Shown: positions 1 to 9,436, counted from the stretch's first letter. The stretch is 64,000 nucleotides of DNA from Clostridia bacterium (GCA_017531805.1 JAFXKG010000005.1:55955-119954); one strand, 5' to 3'. The notes: generated by a model not told the origin, from the letters alone. Program-made: numbers and translations.

Positions 1-1
1 C

Positions 2-1066
2 AAGCGCACTGGCATAATTTTGGCAAAAAACTATTTGGCAAAAGTTTATGGTGTCAAAACTGGTGAGGCAATCTGGGAAGCTAAGCAAAAATGCCCTACC
101 TTAATCTGCGTTGCACCACATTTTGAAAAGTACGAAGAATTTAGCAAGCGTGCACATGATATTTATTATCAATACACCGATTTAATTGAGCCTTTTGGCA
201 TTGATGAGTGTTGGCTTGATATTACGGATAGTTTAAAGCTGTTTGGTTGCACACCAAAACAGTTGGCAATCAAAATACAAAAACAAATTAAGGATGAATT
301 AGGCTTATCCACTTCCATTGGCATAAGTTTTGGCAAAACCCTTGCAAAACTTGGTAGTGATATGAAAAAGCCAATGGGTTTAACCGAAATTACGCACGAA
401 AATCATATTGATATAATTAAAAAACTTAAAATTGAAGATATGATAATGATTGGTAAGCACACTTCAAAAAAGTTGCGTGCTATGAATATCAATACGCTTT
501 ATGATTTGTACCTTTTGGATGCAAACTTTTTGCGCAAGCATTTTGGTGTGATTGGATTATATTTGCACAACGCAGTAAGTGGCATTGATGATGACAAACT
601 TGTTACCCCTAGGGATGAAGACACTAAAAGTGTTGGCAATGGCGCCACCGCACCACGAGACATGACCACACATGATGAAATTAAGGAATTTTTACACGAT
701 TTGGCAGTTAAGGTGTCTGGCAGATTGCGTGCACACAAGTTTAGTGCAAAAACGATACATTTGAGCATAAAATTTGCAGATTTTACTTATCTTTCTGCAC
801 AAACTACAAAAGATTGTCATTTTTGCAACGAGCAAGATGTTTTTAAGTTTGCTTACGAAATTTTTGTTGCCCTTGTTGGCAATAAATTTGAGCCTGTGCG
901 CGCACTTAGGATTAGCACCACTAACTTGATAACAAAAAATGGCGAACACCAGATAAACATGTTCGCCAACACAAAAAACGAAAACCTTTGCTTTGCCATT
1001 GATGAGTTAAAAGAAAAATTTGGAAACAATATTATAAGTTTAGCAAAAGACTATAAAAACTTTTAA
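2..1066 (+). CDS. dinB: Y-family DNA polymerase (DinB/Pol IV-like), 5' end outside window
   Basis: Translesion DNA polymerase of the Y family, which copies past damaged bases. The reading frame is open back to the window edge: codons from base 2 read K-R-T-G-I-I-L-A-K-N, matching the conserved palm region, so the TTG at 20 is internal and the true start lies upstream. The visible part has the catalytic acidic pair in FGIDECWLDIT (about residue 65), a GISFGKTLAKLGSD stretch typical of the palm, the helix-hairpin-helix thumb (TLYDLYLLD) and a little-finger domain. The gene ends convergently with the HAD gene, overlapping it by 4 nt. The family assignment is firm; the choice between DinB and a UvrX/ImpB-like paralogue cannot be made without the N-terminus. 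Confidence 0.88.
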   Translation, partial: KRTGIILAKNYLAKVYGVKTGEAIWEAKQKCPTLICVAPHFEKYEEFSKRAHDIYYQYTDLIEPFGIDECWLDITDSLKLFGCTPKQLAIKIQKQIKDELGLSTSIGISFGKTLAKLGSDMKKPMGLTEITHENHIDIIKKLKIEDMIMIGKHTSKKLRAMNINTLYDLYLLDANFLRKHFGVIGLYLHNAVSGIDDDKLVTPRDEDTKSVGNGATAPRDMTTHDEIKEFLHDLAVKVSGRLRAHKFSAKTIHLSIKFADFTYLSAQTTKDCHFCNEQDVFKFAYEIFVALVGNKFEPVRALRISTTNLITKNGEHQINMFANTKNENLCFAIDELKEKFGNNIISLAKDYKNF

Positions 1067-1719
1067 TTTTGTTGTTTTAAAAAATCTACAACTTGATTCA
1101 GGTTGTTTAAAATCAAATCTGCAGTTTTTTTCATATGATTGTTTGCAGGCAATGTGTCAGGTATCATGATTGTAAAGCAACCTGCATTGTGCCCCGCCTC
1201 TACACCGAGATACGAGTCTTCTAACACAATACATTGACTTGGGTCTAAGTCAAGTTGTTTGCAAACATATAAATAGATATCAGGATTTGGTTTTGGATTT
1301 ATTTTCATATCACCTGAAGCAATAACTTTAAAATCGTCGCTTGATATGTTTTCATCCGACAAAGATTTTAAAATTCTATTTTTTTCAGAACCAGAGGCAA
1401 TTGCCATTTGCATTTGATTTGTTTTGCAAAAATCGATAACTTCTTTCAACCCTGATTTTGCTTGTACTCCAATCGTATCGATATGGTTAAAAGTTTTCAG
1501 CCTCATCCAATCTCTATAAGCATCAACATCACAATCTTTGATAATGCTTTTTAACATTTTACGGATTTCTTGTTCGTTTCTGCCTATACATTTTTGTCGG
1601 TCTTGTTCAGAAAATGAGAGATTAAATTTTTTGTTTGCCTCAAAAAAATAATGCTTCCAAATTGCTTCTGTATCAAACATTAAACCATCAAAATCAAAAA
1701 TAATTGCTTTGTATTTCAT
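1063..1719 (-). CDS. HAD-superfamily hydrolase (beta-phosphoglucomutase/phosphatase-like)
   Basis: Haloacid dehalogenase phosphohydrolase with a helical cap between motifs I and II. Motif I DFDGLMFDTE has the nucleophile Asp9 and the acid/base Asp11. Motif II is the ASGS stretch (about 108-111), motif III the Lys in NPKPNPDIY (about 143) and motif IV EDS (167-169). The length of 218 aa is typical for subfamily IA phosphatases and beta-phosphoglucomutases; the substrate cannot be read from sequence. The ATG at 1719 has no Shine-Dalgarno sequence. A TTGACA box with a TTAAAT -10 ends 9 nt before the ATG, so the mRNA should have almost no 5' leader. The gene diverges from the lytic transglycosylase gene over an 84-nt gap. 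Confidence 0.9.
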   Translation of the reverse strand: MKYKAIIFDFDGLMFDTEAIWKHYFFEANKKFNLSFSEQDRQKCIGRNEQEIRKMLKSIIKDCDVDAYRDWMRLKTFNHIDTIGVQAKSGLKEVIDFCKTNQMQMAIASGSEKNRILKSLSDENISSDDFKVIASGDMKINPKPNPDIYLYVCKQLDLDPSQCIVLEDSYLGVEAGHNAGCFTIMIPDTLPANNHMKKTADLILNNLNQVVDFLKQQN

Positions 1720-1756
1720 ATGTTATAAATTTAAGAAAATTTTTTAAATTTGTCAA
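1720..1756 (-). promoter_or_regulatory. Promoter of HAD gene, very short leader predicted
   Basis: On the minus strand a TTGACA box (1751-1756), a 16-bp spacer and TTAAAT (1729-1734) precede the ATG by 9 nt. No purine-rich SD is present between the -10 box and the ATG. Confidence 0.5.
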
Positions 1757-1767
1757 TTTAATAATAA

Positions 1768-1803
1768 CGTTTATAACATTTTATTTTTACATATAATAAT
1801 TTT
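1768..1803 (+). promoter_or_regulatory. Leaderless-type promoter of lytic transglycosylase gene
   Basis: TATAAT at 1792-1797 is followed by exactly 6 nt and then the ATG at 1804, so +1 would fall on the start codon. The -35 region is weak (CGTTTA or TTTATA). No SD is visible. Confidence 0.5.
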
Positions 1804-2349
1804 ATGAAAAAGTGGACAATTTTTTTGCTAATTATTTTTATATCAACATTGATTGTTGCAGGATACAAAACTTTTTTATCCCTTTCTCATCCTGTAAGAT
1901 TTAAAAATGACATAATATATTTTGCAGAAAAAAATATGTTGTCGCCAACAGTTGTGGCTAGTGTAATCAATGTGGAAAGTAGTTACAAAAAAAATGCTAT
2001 GTCTAACAAAAAAGCTATTGGACTTATGCAAATAAAGCTTGATACAGCCAATTATTTAAACGACATAAATAATACAGAGCATATATCTGAAACACAGTTG
2101 TTTGATGCAAAAACCAACATAGAATATGGATGTATGTATTTAAGTTATTTGGTAGAAAAGTTTGAAGATATTTACACTTCTCTTGCAGCGTACAATGCTG
2201 GTGAAACGCGTGTTAGAAGTTGGTTAAAAAGTGAAGAGTTTTCTGCAGACGGAAAGACTTTAATATATATCCCTTATAAAGAAACTGCAAATTATATAGA
2301 AAAAATCAAAAAAAATATTAAATTTTATCAAAAAATCTATAAATATTAA
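1804..2349 (+). CDS. Membrane-anchored lytic transglycosylase (SLT domain)
   Basis: Peptidoglycan lytic transglycosylase, cleaving the MurNAc-GlcNAc glycan strand outside the membrane. Residues 5-25 form one hydrophobic N-terminal segment (signal anchor). The SLT fold follows: catalytic Glu58 in INVESSYKK, the AIGLMQI motif (71-77) and the AAYNAGE motif (about 131-137) that together define Slt/MltE-like enzymes. At 181 aa it is close to YjbJ/CwlQ-type proteins of Bacillota. The ATG at 1804 is the only plausible start and has no SD, with TATAAT just 6 nt upstream. It is a single gene between a divergent HAD gene and a convergent membrane protein gene. Confidence 0.88.
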   Translation: MKKWTIFLLIIFISTLIVAGYKTFLSLSHPVRFKNDIIYFAEKNMLSPTVVASVINVESSYKKNAMSNKKAIGLMQIKLDTANYLNDINNTEHISETQLFDAKTNIEYGCMYLSYLVEKFEDIYTSLAAYNAGETRVRSWLKSEEFSADGKTLIYIPYKETANYIEKIKKNIKFYQKIYKY

Positions 2350-2464
2350 CTATTTTTTGTAGTTTATAATTTTTACAATAAATATGTAATTATTAATAAC
2401 AAAAAAATAAGTAAAACAGAATTTTATATGAAAAATAATTTAAAATTTAAAAATAAATCGCTTT

Positions 2465-3505
2465 TTATTTAATTTTTTTAGTATTTTTTGTTTTATTTTT
2501 ATAAATTAATAAATTTATTATCATCATCATTATCAACGCAATTACATAAACACCACTAATAATACCAGACACAACATACAAATATTTTACTATAAAAGCA
2601 TAACCGACATTAGATAAAAGTAAGTTAAACAATACAATCATTGCAGAAATAAATTTTGATTTTTTATCCCTTGCTACAATTTTTTGCATATTGTAACTAC
2701 ATATCATAAGTGTTGAAAAAAGTGCCAAAACTAATGTTGCAAAATATATATAATAAAACAACGGAGACACATTTGCACTAAGTTCAAACATTGGCATATC
2801 TGTTGTAAAATGGTTGCTTGCAAACACCAAAATGTTTAATAAAATTATTATACAAATGCTTAATATTACAAAAGCTTTTGTTTTGCTTTTTTGTTTGGTC
2901 TCGAACAATACAGGCATAGCAGCAACAAAATTGTTTACACCAAACAATAGTCCATAGTAAATTGCCATGTGCATATTACCAGCAGTAATGTTCAAGTTTA
3001 CATTTTGTGGTGTAATATTTTGGATAGAATTTATAACAATCACGGCAATCATAATAGGTATAATAACATTTGCAACTATTTTAATTTTGTCAATACCACC
3101 AAGCAATAAAACAAAAGTTAGGATTGATAAAATTATTGATGGTATTTTATACCCTACACCAAAAAAAGTTTGAAACAAATAATCCGCACCCGCAAGCATA
3201 CCTGCACTTGTAATTGTAAAATTTATAAGCATTACAATATTAGAAATCTTGCAAAGTTTGCCAAACATTTTTGCATTAAATTTATCATAACTGTTTAACT
3301 CTAATTTGCGACTAACATATTGAATTACAAAAAATAAATATATGTACAAAAGCCCGAAGGCAACCAAACCAAAAAGCGACGCCCCACCAAAGTCAAAAAA
3401 GAAAACACAAATTTCTTTACCTGAAGCAAAACCAACACCAATAATTGCTCCTAAGATTAAAAAATAGTCCACCATAGTGGACCATATTTTGTTTCCACTT
3501 TTCAT
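2465..3505 (-). CDS. YkvI-family integral membrane protein (transporter-like)
   Basis: Polytopic inner-membrane protein with about ten hydrophobic segments over 346 aa. The N-terminal GVGFASGKEI motif and the overall pattern match the YkvI family, which has an APC/NSS-like transporter fold; no substrate is established and none can be inferred here. It lies 31 nt downstream of the zinc-ribbon gene on the same strand, yet has its own TATAAT (3511-3516) 5 nt before the ATG and no SD, so it may be transcribed separately as a leaderless message. The C-terminus is a Lys/Asn-rich cytoplasmic tail. Confidence 0.72.
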   Translation of the reverse strand: MKSGNKIWSTMVDYFLILGAIIGVGFASGKEICVFFFDFGGASLFGLVAFGLLYIYLFFVIQYVSRKLELNSYDKFNAKMFGKLCKISNIVMLINFTITSAGMLAGADYLFQTFFGVGYKIPSIILSILTFVLLLGGIDKIKIVANVIIPIMIAVIVINSIQNITPQNVNLNITAGNMHMAIYYGLLFGVNNFVAAMPVLFETKQKSKTKAFVILSICIIILLNILVFASNHFTTDMPMFELSANVSPLFYYIYFATLVLALFSTLMICSYNMQKIVARDKKSKFISAMIVLFNLLLSNVGYAFIVKYLYVVSGIISGVYVIALIMMMIINLLIYKNKTKNTKKIK

Positions 3506-3516
3506 ATTTAATTATA
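3506..3516 (-). promoter_or_regulatory. -10 box abutting YkvI-family gene start
   Basis: TATAAT on the minus strand at 3511-3516, then 5 nt, then ATG. No convincing -35 at 17 bp and no SD, so the promoter call is tentative. Confidence 0.35.
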
Positions 3517-3536
3517 TGAAAAATGGTTGTTTTTAA

Positions 3537-4232
3537 TTACTTGTCAAGCATAATAATTCTATTGCAATGTTCGCAAGGCAACATTTTTACATTTTTAAGT
3601 TTTTCTATAAAGTTTAAAGAAAGTTCTACCTTACAACCACCACAGAAAACATCTTCTAAGTTCACATAAACTGGGAAAATGCCATTTTCTTTCATTTGAG
3701 TGTATTTTGCGTATTTTTCTTTATCTGCTTTTGGTTCTAACTCTTTAATTTTCTTTTCAATCTCTGCAATTTTTGGGGCAACTTCTTGGCGTTTTTGCTC
3801 AATTCTAGCCTTAAACACTGCAGATCTCTTTTTTGCTTCTGTAAGTTTGTTTGAAAGATCTGCGCTTTTTCTTACAATTTCTTCAGCTTTACGAACCAAA
3901 TCTTCCATGCGTCTGTTTTCTTCACTTAATTCGCCTACCATAACATTTGCATCTGCGATAAGTGTTGATACATTTTCAAGGTTGATACCGTCAGTGTTTT
4001 GTTTCTTTAAAATTTCGCTATCACCTTTTATGCGAGAAAATTTGCTGTTTGCTATTTCATAATTTTTTATAATTTCATTTGCTTGTGCTTCAAGTTGCTC
4101 AAATCTTGATTTGCCCTCTTGAAGTATTTTTTTATAGTTTCTAAAATCTATGCTTGCTGGACATTTTTCAACTTCACGCTCTAGAGCTTTAATTTGTCTA
4201 TCCAACTTTTGAATTTCTAATACTGTTTTCAT
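3537..4232 (-). CDS. Coiled-coil protein with C4 zinc ribbon (DUF164 / zf-RING_7 family)
   Basis: The 231-aa protein is almost wholly charged alpha-helix and predicted antiparallel coiled coil (residues 1-175). A C-terminal four-cysteine zinc ribbon follows: CGGC (about 198-201) and CEHC (about 220-223). This is the bacterial DUF164/CT398-like family; structural relatives bind nucleic acid or secretion components, but the cellular role is unsettled. The ATG is preceded by AAAGGAGG inside the last codons of rpoD, so it is translated from the rpoD operon mRNA. Position next to rpoD and dnaG is common in Bacillota. Confidence 0.8.
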   Translation of the reverse strand: MKTVLEIQKLDRQIKALEREVEKCPASIDFRNYKKILQEGKSRFEQLEAQANEIIKNYEIANSKFSRIKGDSEILKKQNTDGINLENVSTLIADANVMVGELSEENRRMEDLVRKAEEIVRKSADLSNKLTEAKKRSAVFKARIEQKRQEVAPKIAEIEKKIKELEPKADKEKYAKYTQMKENGIFPVYVNLEDVFCGGCKVELSLNFIEKLKNVKMLPCEHCNRIIMLDK

Positions 4233-5330
4233 CTAAAATATGCCTCCTTTATCATCGTCATCACCCATATCATCTCTTAACCTTTTAAGTTTTGACGGAT
4301 GACGAAGTTTGCGCAATGCCTTTGCCTCGATTTGACGAATTCTTTCACGAGTAACGGAGAATTCTCTACCAACCTCTTCCAAAGTCCTTGGATGTGCATC
4401 ATCCAAACCATAACGCAAACGAATAACTTTTTGCTCTCTTGGTGTCAATGTTTCCAAAACGCTCATAAGTTGTTCTTTTAGCATATTTTGTTGTGCAATA
4501 TCTTGTGGAGATAGTGCACTTTCGTCTGGGATAAGATCGCCAATTTTGCTATCTTCTTCGTGGCCCATTTTGCTTTCTAATGAAATTGGATCTTGAGAAA
4601 TGCGTTGCACTTCGATAACCTTATCAGGTGTAGTACCCAATTTTTTAGCGATTTCTTCTATTGTTGGATCTCTGCCCAACTCTTGCAATAATTCTCTCAC
4701 TGCTTTGTTGTGTTTTAGCATCGTTTCTACCATATGCACAGGCACACGCATCAATCTTGCCTGGTCTGAAATTGCACGAGTAATACTTTGGCGAATCCAC
4801 CATGTACCATATGTAGAAAATTTATATCCTTTTGTGTAGTCAAATTTTTCTACCGCTTTCATTAAACCAGTGTTACCTTCTTGAATAAGATCCAAAAATG
4901 GCATATTGTGCTTGTTTTGATATCTTTTTGCAATGCTTACAACTAGACGCAAGTTTGACTCTATTAACTTGTTTCTTGCATATTCGCTTTTTTCTTCCAA
5001 TAGTTGACGACTAAGTTCTCTTTCTTCTTCCGGAGAAAGCAATGGAATATTACCAATTTCTTTAAGATACATTTTTACAGGGTCGTTTACATTGATTTGA
5101 CTTATAATATCTTCAAATTCTTTGTCGTCGTATACAATATCACTTACTGTTTCTGTGATGATGATGCCATTGTTTGTTAAAAATTGTTTGATTGATTCTA
5201 CTTCTTCTGCATCAATATCTTCATATTTATTGATAAGCATACTGCAAAGGTTTTCTTCCGAAATTGACCTTTGATGATTTGTGTTGAATTGTTGAAGCAA
5301 TTTTTGTTGTATTTCTTCTACATTAACCAT
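4233..5330 (-). CDS. rpoD: RNA polymerase primary sigma factor (sigma-70/SigA)
   Basis: Housekeeping sigma factor that directs RNA polymerase to -35/-10 promoters. A short region 1.1 (1-60) is followed by region 1.2 ([11 protein letters not shown]), region 2 with [10 protein letters not shown] and [12 protein letters not shown] for -10 melting and recognition, region 3 (RVPVHMVET) and region 4.2 with the helix-turn-helix [20 protein letters not shown]. The frame could start at a GTG at 5345, but AGGAG lies 7 nt before the ATG at 5330 and overlaps that GTG, so 5330 is chosen. It overlaps the upstream sigma-like gene by 8 nt. The recognition residues agree with the TTGACA/TATAAT promoters seen in this window. 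Confidence 0.97.
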   Translation of the reverse strand: MVNVEEIQQKLLQQFNTNHQRSISEENLCSMLINKYEDIDAEEVESIKQFLTNNGIIITETVSDIVYDDKEFEDIISQINVNDPVKMYLKEIGNIPLLSPEEERELSRQLLEEKSEYARNKLIESNLRLVVSIAKRYQNKHNMPFLDLIQEGNTGLMKAVEKFDYTKGYKFSTYGTWWIRQSITRAISDQARLMRVPVHMVETMLKHNKAVRELLQELGRDPTIEEIAKKLGTTPDKVIEVQRISQDPISLESKMGHEEDSKIGDLIPDESALSPQDIAQQNMLKEQLMSVLETLTPREQKVIRLRYGLDDAHPRTLEEVGREFSVTRERIRQIEAKALRKLRHPSKLKRLRDDMGDDDDKGGIF

Positions 5331-5844
5331 TGTTTTTCTCCTCACATTCTTTTTTAATATTTTTTCTTACATAGTACACGATATAGTCTTTAAAGTCTAT
5401 GTTTGCTTGTTCGTCATATTTTTCAACAGCGGTAATTAAACCTAAATTTGCAACTTGCACCAAGTCTTGTATGTTTATATCTTTGTGCATGGTTGAATAA
5501 TTTACACACATTTGCATCACATCTTTAAGTTGAGAGTTTACAATAATATTAAATAAGGATATATCCTTTGTTTGTTTATAATTGCAAAGCATTTGCTTAA
5601 GTTGTGTAGAATTATATTTTTTTAACTTTTTTATATCTGCATAATAGTCAACCAGCATCTCTAAATCTTTTTCTTCTACATCTTGTGCATGGCTTGGCCT
5701 AAAAAAATCTTGAAAATATTGTTGTACATCTGCGCGCTTGTATCTGCCTGCTTTAGCAAGTTCAACATAAACATCATCAATTTCAGATATATTTAACCCT
5801 GACAAATACTTATATAAAGCATCAGTTTTATCTATTTTTACCAC
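5323..5844 (-). CDS. Sigma-70 region-2-like protein lacking region 4 (dnaG-rpoD operon)
   Basis: A 173-aa protein with no gene name that I recognise. Residues about 104-165 align by eye with region 2 of the adjacent Rpo[21 protein letters not shown] matches [19 protein letters not shown], and [14 protein letters not shown] matches [14 protein letters not shown], aromatic residues included. No region 3 or 4 helix-turn-helix follows. The N-terminal 100 residues are helical and unassigned. The start is GTG at 5844 with AAGGAG 5 nt upstream, overlapping the dnaG stop by 1 nt, and the 3' end overlaps the rpoD start. Tight coupling implies co-expression with primase and the main sigma factor. It could be a degenerate sigma paralogue, an accessory sigma modulator or an anti-sigma mimic; function is unknown. 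Confidence 0.75.
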   Translation of the reverse strand: MVKIDKTDALYKYLSGLNISEIDDVYVELAKAGRYKRADVQQYFQDFFRPSHAQDVEEKDLEMLVDYYADIKKLKKYNSTQLKQMLCNYKQTKDISLFNIIVNSQLKDVMQMCVNYSTMHKDINIQDLVQVANLGLITAVEKYDEQANIDFKDYIVYYVRKNIKKECEEKNNG

Positions 5845-7610
5845 TATTTCTCCTTATTAATCTTATTTTTAAGTTTGTTAAGTTGATTTAAATATGTATA
5901 TCTATCTTCATCAGTTGTACTATCAAGCATTTTGCGTTTTACTGTGTCATAAAGTTGTTGAAGTTCTAACAATTTAACGCGTTTGATAGTATCTTTTAAG
6001 AAATTTTCATATACATCATCAGCTGGGAAAACGTAATTTATGACTCTATCAATCAACGATTTTGAATCAATTTCAAAATTATCAAACAATGTTGAGACGT
6101 TGTAAACCTTGTTATTCTCTATTTTATCTGATAAAAAGACATATAATTTACTTAATTCATCATCACCAACAAAAAGTCCTGAAATTTCGTTAAGATTTGT
6201 AATCTTTTTGTAAAGCATAGATGCAAGCAACATTATTTTACTTTCTGTAATATAATTATTTTGTGCTGTATCAGTGATTTCATCTTCAGCTTTTGATACA
6301 ACAACCACATCAGTTGTGTTCATGCTTTTTCTAAGAGCATCAATAGGCACTCTGACTATTTTTTGCAGTTCTGACAAATAAATTTCTTGTTCTGCTTGTG
6401 TAGAAAATTTTGATATATAATTCAATGCTTCTTGTATGTATTTATTCCTATCCGCATTAGAGTTTAAGTTGTATTTTTGTGCACTATCCTTAAGCACAAA
6501 ATCAACACAATCTTGACCGTTTGACAAAAGTTCAACAAACTTTTCTTTGCCAAATTTTTTCAAAAACTCGTCCGGGTCCTTTGCTCCAACCAAACGCACC
6601 ACTTTTACATCTAAACCAACTTCTTTTAAAGTGTCTATTGCTTTGTAAGTTGCAAGCGCCCCTGCACTGTCGCCATCAAGACAAAGGATTACATGGTCCA
6701 CAAGTTGTTTGATTTTGCGCGCATGTAATGATGTAAGTGCAGTACCCATACATCCGATAGTGTTGTCCAATCCATATTGATGACATGCAATAACATCAAT
6801 ATGACCTTCCACAACAATTATTGTATCCAACATATGTGCTTTTTTTAGATCACGCACAAAATTGTAACCAAACAATATTTCACTTTTGTTAAACACAATT
6901 GTTTGTGGTGTATTCTTGTATTTTGTACGGTCTGGATTTTCTTCTACACTGCGGCCTGAATATGCAACCACGTCACCAAAACCATTAAAGATTGGAAACA
7001 TCAATCTAGATCCGTAAAAATCGTAGATATCATTGTCACCTTTGCCTGCAACACCCGCACTTATCATTTCTGTTGTTTTAAAACCAAGATTAAGCAAATG
7101 CTTTGGCAAATCTTTATAATTAAGAGATGCTCCGATTTGGAACTTTTTAATCATCGCATCATTAATACCGCGTTTTTTTAAATATTGCGCTTGTGCAGAT
7201 TGTGGATTTTGCAATAAGTTGTTATGATAAAAATCTGTTGTAGCTTTTAAAATTTGGTATGCGCGTTCACGCTCATGTTTTTTTCTGCGCATTTCTTCAT
7301 TGTCCACTTCGTTTGGCATCTGCATACCAGCATTTTTACAAAGCATTTCTACAGCAGTAGGAAAATCTACATTTTCCAACTTCATTACCAGACCTATTAC
7401 ATTTCCGCTTTCGCCACAACCAAAGCATTTATAGAACTGACCATCTTGTTTTATAGAGAAAGAAGGTGTTTTTTCCATATGAAAAGGACAGCAAGCCCAA
7501 AAGTTTGCTCCTCGTCTGTTGAGTGTCATGTATTTGCTTGCCACATCAACTATTTCATTTCTAGATTTTAGTTCTTCCAAAAACTCTGGGGAAAAACTTC
7601 CTCTTGTCAT
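5844..7610 (-). CDS. dnaG: DNA primase
   Basis: Primase that lays RNA primers for the replication fork. The N-terminal zinc-binding domain has CCPFH and CFGC (about residues 29-53). The catalytic core carries the TOPRIM motif VVEGHIDVIA (about 256) and the LDGDSAG metal-binding motif (about 305). The C-terminal third, which binds the DnaB helicase, is diverged. The open frame extends 11 codons further, but AGGAG lies 8 nt before the ATG at 7610 and the protein then starts MTRGSFSPEFLEEL, as in other primases. It is first in a dnaG - sigma-like - rpoD - zinc-ribbon operon; the rpsU of the classic operon is absent. Confidence 0.97.
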   Translation of the reverse strand: MTRGSFSPEFLEELKSRNEIVDVASKYMTLNRRGANFWACCPFHMEKTPSFSIKQDGQFYKCFGCGESGNVIGLVMKLENVDFPTAVEMLCKNAGMQMPNEVDNEEMRRKKHERERAYQILKATTDFYHNNLLQNPQSAQAQYLKKRGINDAMIKKFQIGASLNYKDLPKHLLNLGFKTTEMISAGVAGKGDNDIYDFYGSRLMFPIFNGFGDVVAYSGRSVEENPDRTKYKNTPQTIVFNKSEILFGYNFVRDLKKAHMLDTIIVVEGHIDVIACHQYGLDNTIGCMGTALTSLHARKIKQLVDHVILCLDGDSAGALATYKAIDTLKEVGLDVKVVRLVGAKDPDEFLKKFGKEKFVELLSNGQDCVDFVLKDSAQKYNLNSNADRNKYIQEALNYISKFSTQAEQEIYLSELQKIVRVPIDALRKSMNTTDVVVVSKAEDEITDTAQNNYITESKIMLLASMLYKKITNLNEISGLFVGDDELSKLYVFLSDKIENNKVYNVSTLFDNFEIDSKSLIDRVINYVFPADDVYENFLKDTIKRVKLLELQQLYDTVKRKMLDSTTDEDRYTYLNQLNKLKNKINKEK

Positions 7611-7845
7611 GTAAAAAACTCCTAAATTATAATCTAAATACAACCATAAAAAATAATTTCCTAACTTTTATCGACAAAAATTAAGAAATAGTGCTTATCC
7701 TAACCAAAAAAAATTTAGATTTGAATTGCACTTTCAAACCCCTCTTCATAACTTAATTCAACAAAACTTTTTAATCTCCTTAAAAATTGTAGAATTTTTT
7801 AAAAAAGAAATAAATTTACTGCTCTAACCATTTTTGTTGGATACC

Positions 7846-7871
7846 AAAAACAGCCATTTTAGGCTGTTTTA
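7846..7871 (-). terminator. Intrinsic terminator of tatD
   Basis: Hairpin AAACAGCC/GGCTGTTT with a 6-nt loop immediately after the tatD stop, followed on the minus strand by a short T run. Confidence 0.6.
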
Positions 7872-8621
7872 AAGATTAAAAAATTCTTTTGCGGTTTTAT
7901 CTGTGATTGATATAAGTTTATTTTCGTCCATATTGCGTAGTTTTGCCACAAAGCGTGCCACATCTAACACTAATTTTGGTTCGTTGCGTTTGCCACGATT
8001 TGGAACAGGCGTCATGTACGGACTGTCAGTTTCAAAGAAAAAACTATCTAGCGGTATATTTTTTGCTACTTCATGTAAATTTTTTGCATTGTTAAAAGTA
8101 ACAGAACCTGTAAATGAAATTTTAACACCCAAAGATATGATTTGCTTTGCAAACTCCCAACTGCCACTATAGCAATGCATTACAGCGCCATAGTCAAATG
8201 GTGCATGTTTTTTTAGTATTTCTAATGTATCACCAAAAGCATCTCTGCAATGAATTATAATAGGCAATTTGTGTTGTTTTGCAATCAAGATTTGATTTTC
8301 AAACACTTGCTTTTGTTGAGCCTTATTTTCTTTATTGTGATAGTAATCAAGCCCAATTTCACCAACTGCCACAAGTTTATTGTCTTTAACTATCAAATTT
8401 TGCAATTCTTGCGCATTATAGGATGAGCACTCATCAGGATGCACACCAACTGCATAGTAAACAGATGGATACTTATAAGCAATATCTTGTGCTTGCTTGC
8501 TAGACTTTAAATCCCATCCTACACATATAGCTTTTTCTACCCCAGCTTGCAAAAAATTGTTAACAATTTCGTCAACATCTTCATATTTAGCATCATTTAA
8601 GTGACAATGTGTATCTATCAA
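7869..8621 (-). CDS. TatD-family metal-dependent DNase
   Basis: TIM-barrel hydrolase of the TatD/YcfH family, with metal-dependent 3'-5' DNase activity in characterised members. Motifs in order: MIDTHCHL with His5 and His7, GEIGLDYY (about 88), IHCRDAF (about 124), a conserved HCYSGS (about 150) and ETDSPYM (about 199). The length of 250 aa is usual. The start is TTG at 8621 with AAGGAG upstream. In many Bacillota tatD sits with metG or rnmV; here it stands alone between dnaG and plsY. The main uncertainty is physiological substrate. Confidence 0.93.
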   Translation of the reverse strand: MIDTHCHLNDAKYEDVDEIVNNFLQAGVEKAICVGWDLKSSKQAQDIAYKYPSVYYAVGVHPDECSSYNAQELQNLIVKDNKLVAVGEIGLDYYHNKENKAQQKQVFENQILIAKQHKLPIIIHCRDAFGDTLEILKKHAPFDYGAVMHCYSGSWEFAKQIISLGVKISFTGSVTFNNAKNLHEVAKNIPLDSFFFETDSPYMTPVPNRGKRNEPKLVLDVARFVAKLRNMDENKLISITDKTAKEFFNL

Positions 8622-8731
8622 ATTTGCAACACTCCTTTTTTCACTTTGAAAAATTTTTTAAATTTGTTATCCCCTTCTCAACTTTATAATCAATAATAAC
8701 ATTTTGTTAAGTAGTTTGCAAGTATAAGAAA

Positions 8732-8756
8732 AAATTTCACTTAATGTGAAATTTAT
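8732..8756 (-). terminator. Intrinsic terminator of plsY
   Basis: AAATTTCAC-loop-GTGAAATTT followed by T on the minus strand, abutting the plsY stop codon. Confidence 0.75.
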
Positions 8757-9436
8757 TTTTCTTCTTTTACTTCTACAATTTGTTCTTTTTTCTTTTTCTT
8801 GCTTACCAAACCTTTAAGCATATTCCAAAGCTCTGTTTTATTTTCTTTACCTTGTATCAATTTTTTGATGTTTGACCTATGCGCATATACTACCAAAATC
8901 ATAATACCGCTTATAAACATATAATTTATCCATTGAGCAGGTGAAGTTAAAAATATCTCTATAAAAGACATAACAACCACAAACCCAATAGTAAAGATAG
9001 ATGCATATTTGATAAAAATCATACCAACAATCATTAGCGCAAAGCAAATGAGTGCCACCCACCAGTTAGCAACAAAGAACACACCAATTGATGTTGCGAT
9101 TCCTTTTCCGCCTTTAAACTTGAAGATGATAGGGAAAATATGCCCCAAAACAACCGCAAAGCCCGCAATATACAAAGCAATTTCTGGATCACAACCAAGA
9201 TATCCAAATGTTAGATATGCTACAAGTGTTGGCACAAGACCTTTAATCATATCAAGCACAAAAGTAAGAACGCCTGGCCAAAAACCAAATGTGCGCCAAG
9301 TATTAAGTGTGCCAGGGTTTCCACTGCCAGATTTTGTAACATCTCCGTGATTGATTTTTGAAATCACCCTTGCAAATGTAATATTACCTATAAAATAGCT
9401 GATTACTGCTAGAAGAACATAATAAAAATAAGTCAT
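8753..9436 (-). CDS. plsY: Acyl-phosphate glycerol-3-phosphate acyltransferase
   Basis: Integral membrane enzyme that transfers an acyl group from acyl-phosphate to glycerol-3-phosphate, the first step of phospholipid synthesis. Characteristic motifs are SGNPGTLNTWR near residue 40 (glycerol-phosphate site), GHIFPIIFKFKGGKGIAT near 105 and a third loop near 180. Five to six membrane segments and a Lys/Glu-rich cytoplasmic tail are visible. The frame extends 10 codons upstream, but the family N-terminus begins at the ATG at 9436 (MTYFYYVLLAVISYFIGNI) with a weak AGAGAG SD. No plsX lies nearby. Confidence 0.93.
   Translation of the reverse strand: MTYFYYVLLAVISYFIGNITFARVISKINHGDVTKSGSGNPGTLNTWRTFGFWPGVLTFVLDMIKGLVPTLVAYLTFGYLGCDPEIALYIAGFAVVLGHIFPIIFKFKGGKGIATSIGVFFVANWWVALICFALMIVGMIFIKYASIFTIGFVVVMSFIEIFLTSPAQWINYMFISGIMILVVYAHRSNIKKLIQGKENKTELWNMLKGLVSKKKKKEQIVEVKEEK

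Noticed and set aside
7611-7868. Small leader peptide upstream of dnaG (GTG frame of about 15 codons after GAGGGG)
   Set aside because: Too short and unsupported; no attenuator hairpin follows it.
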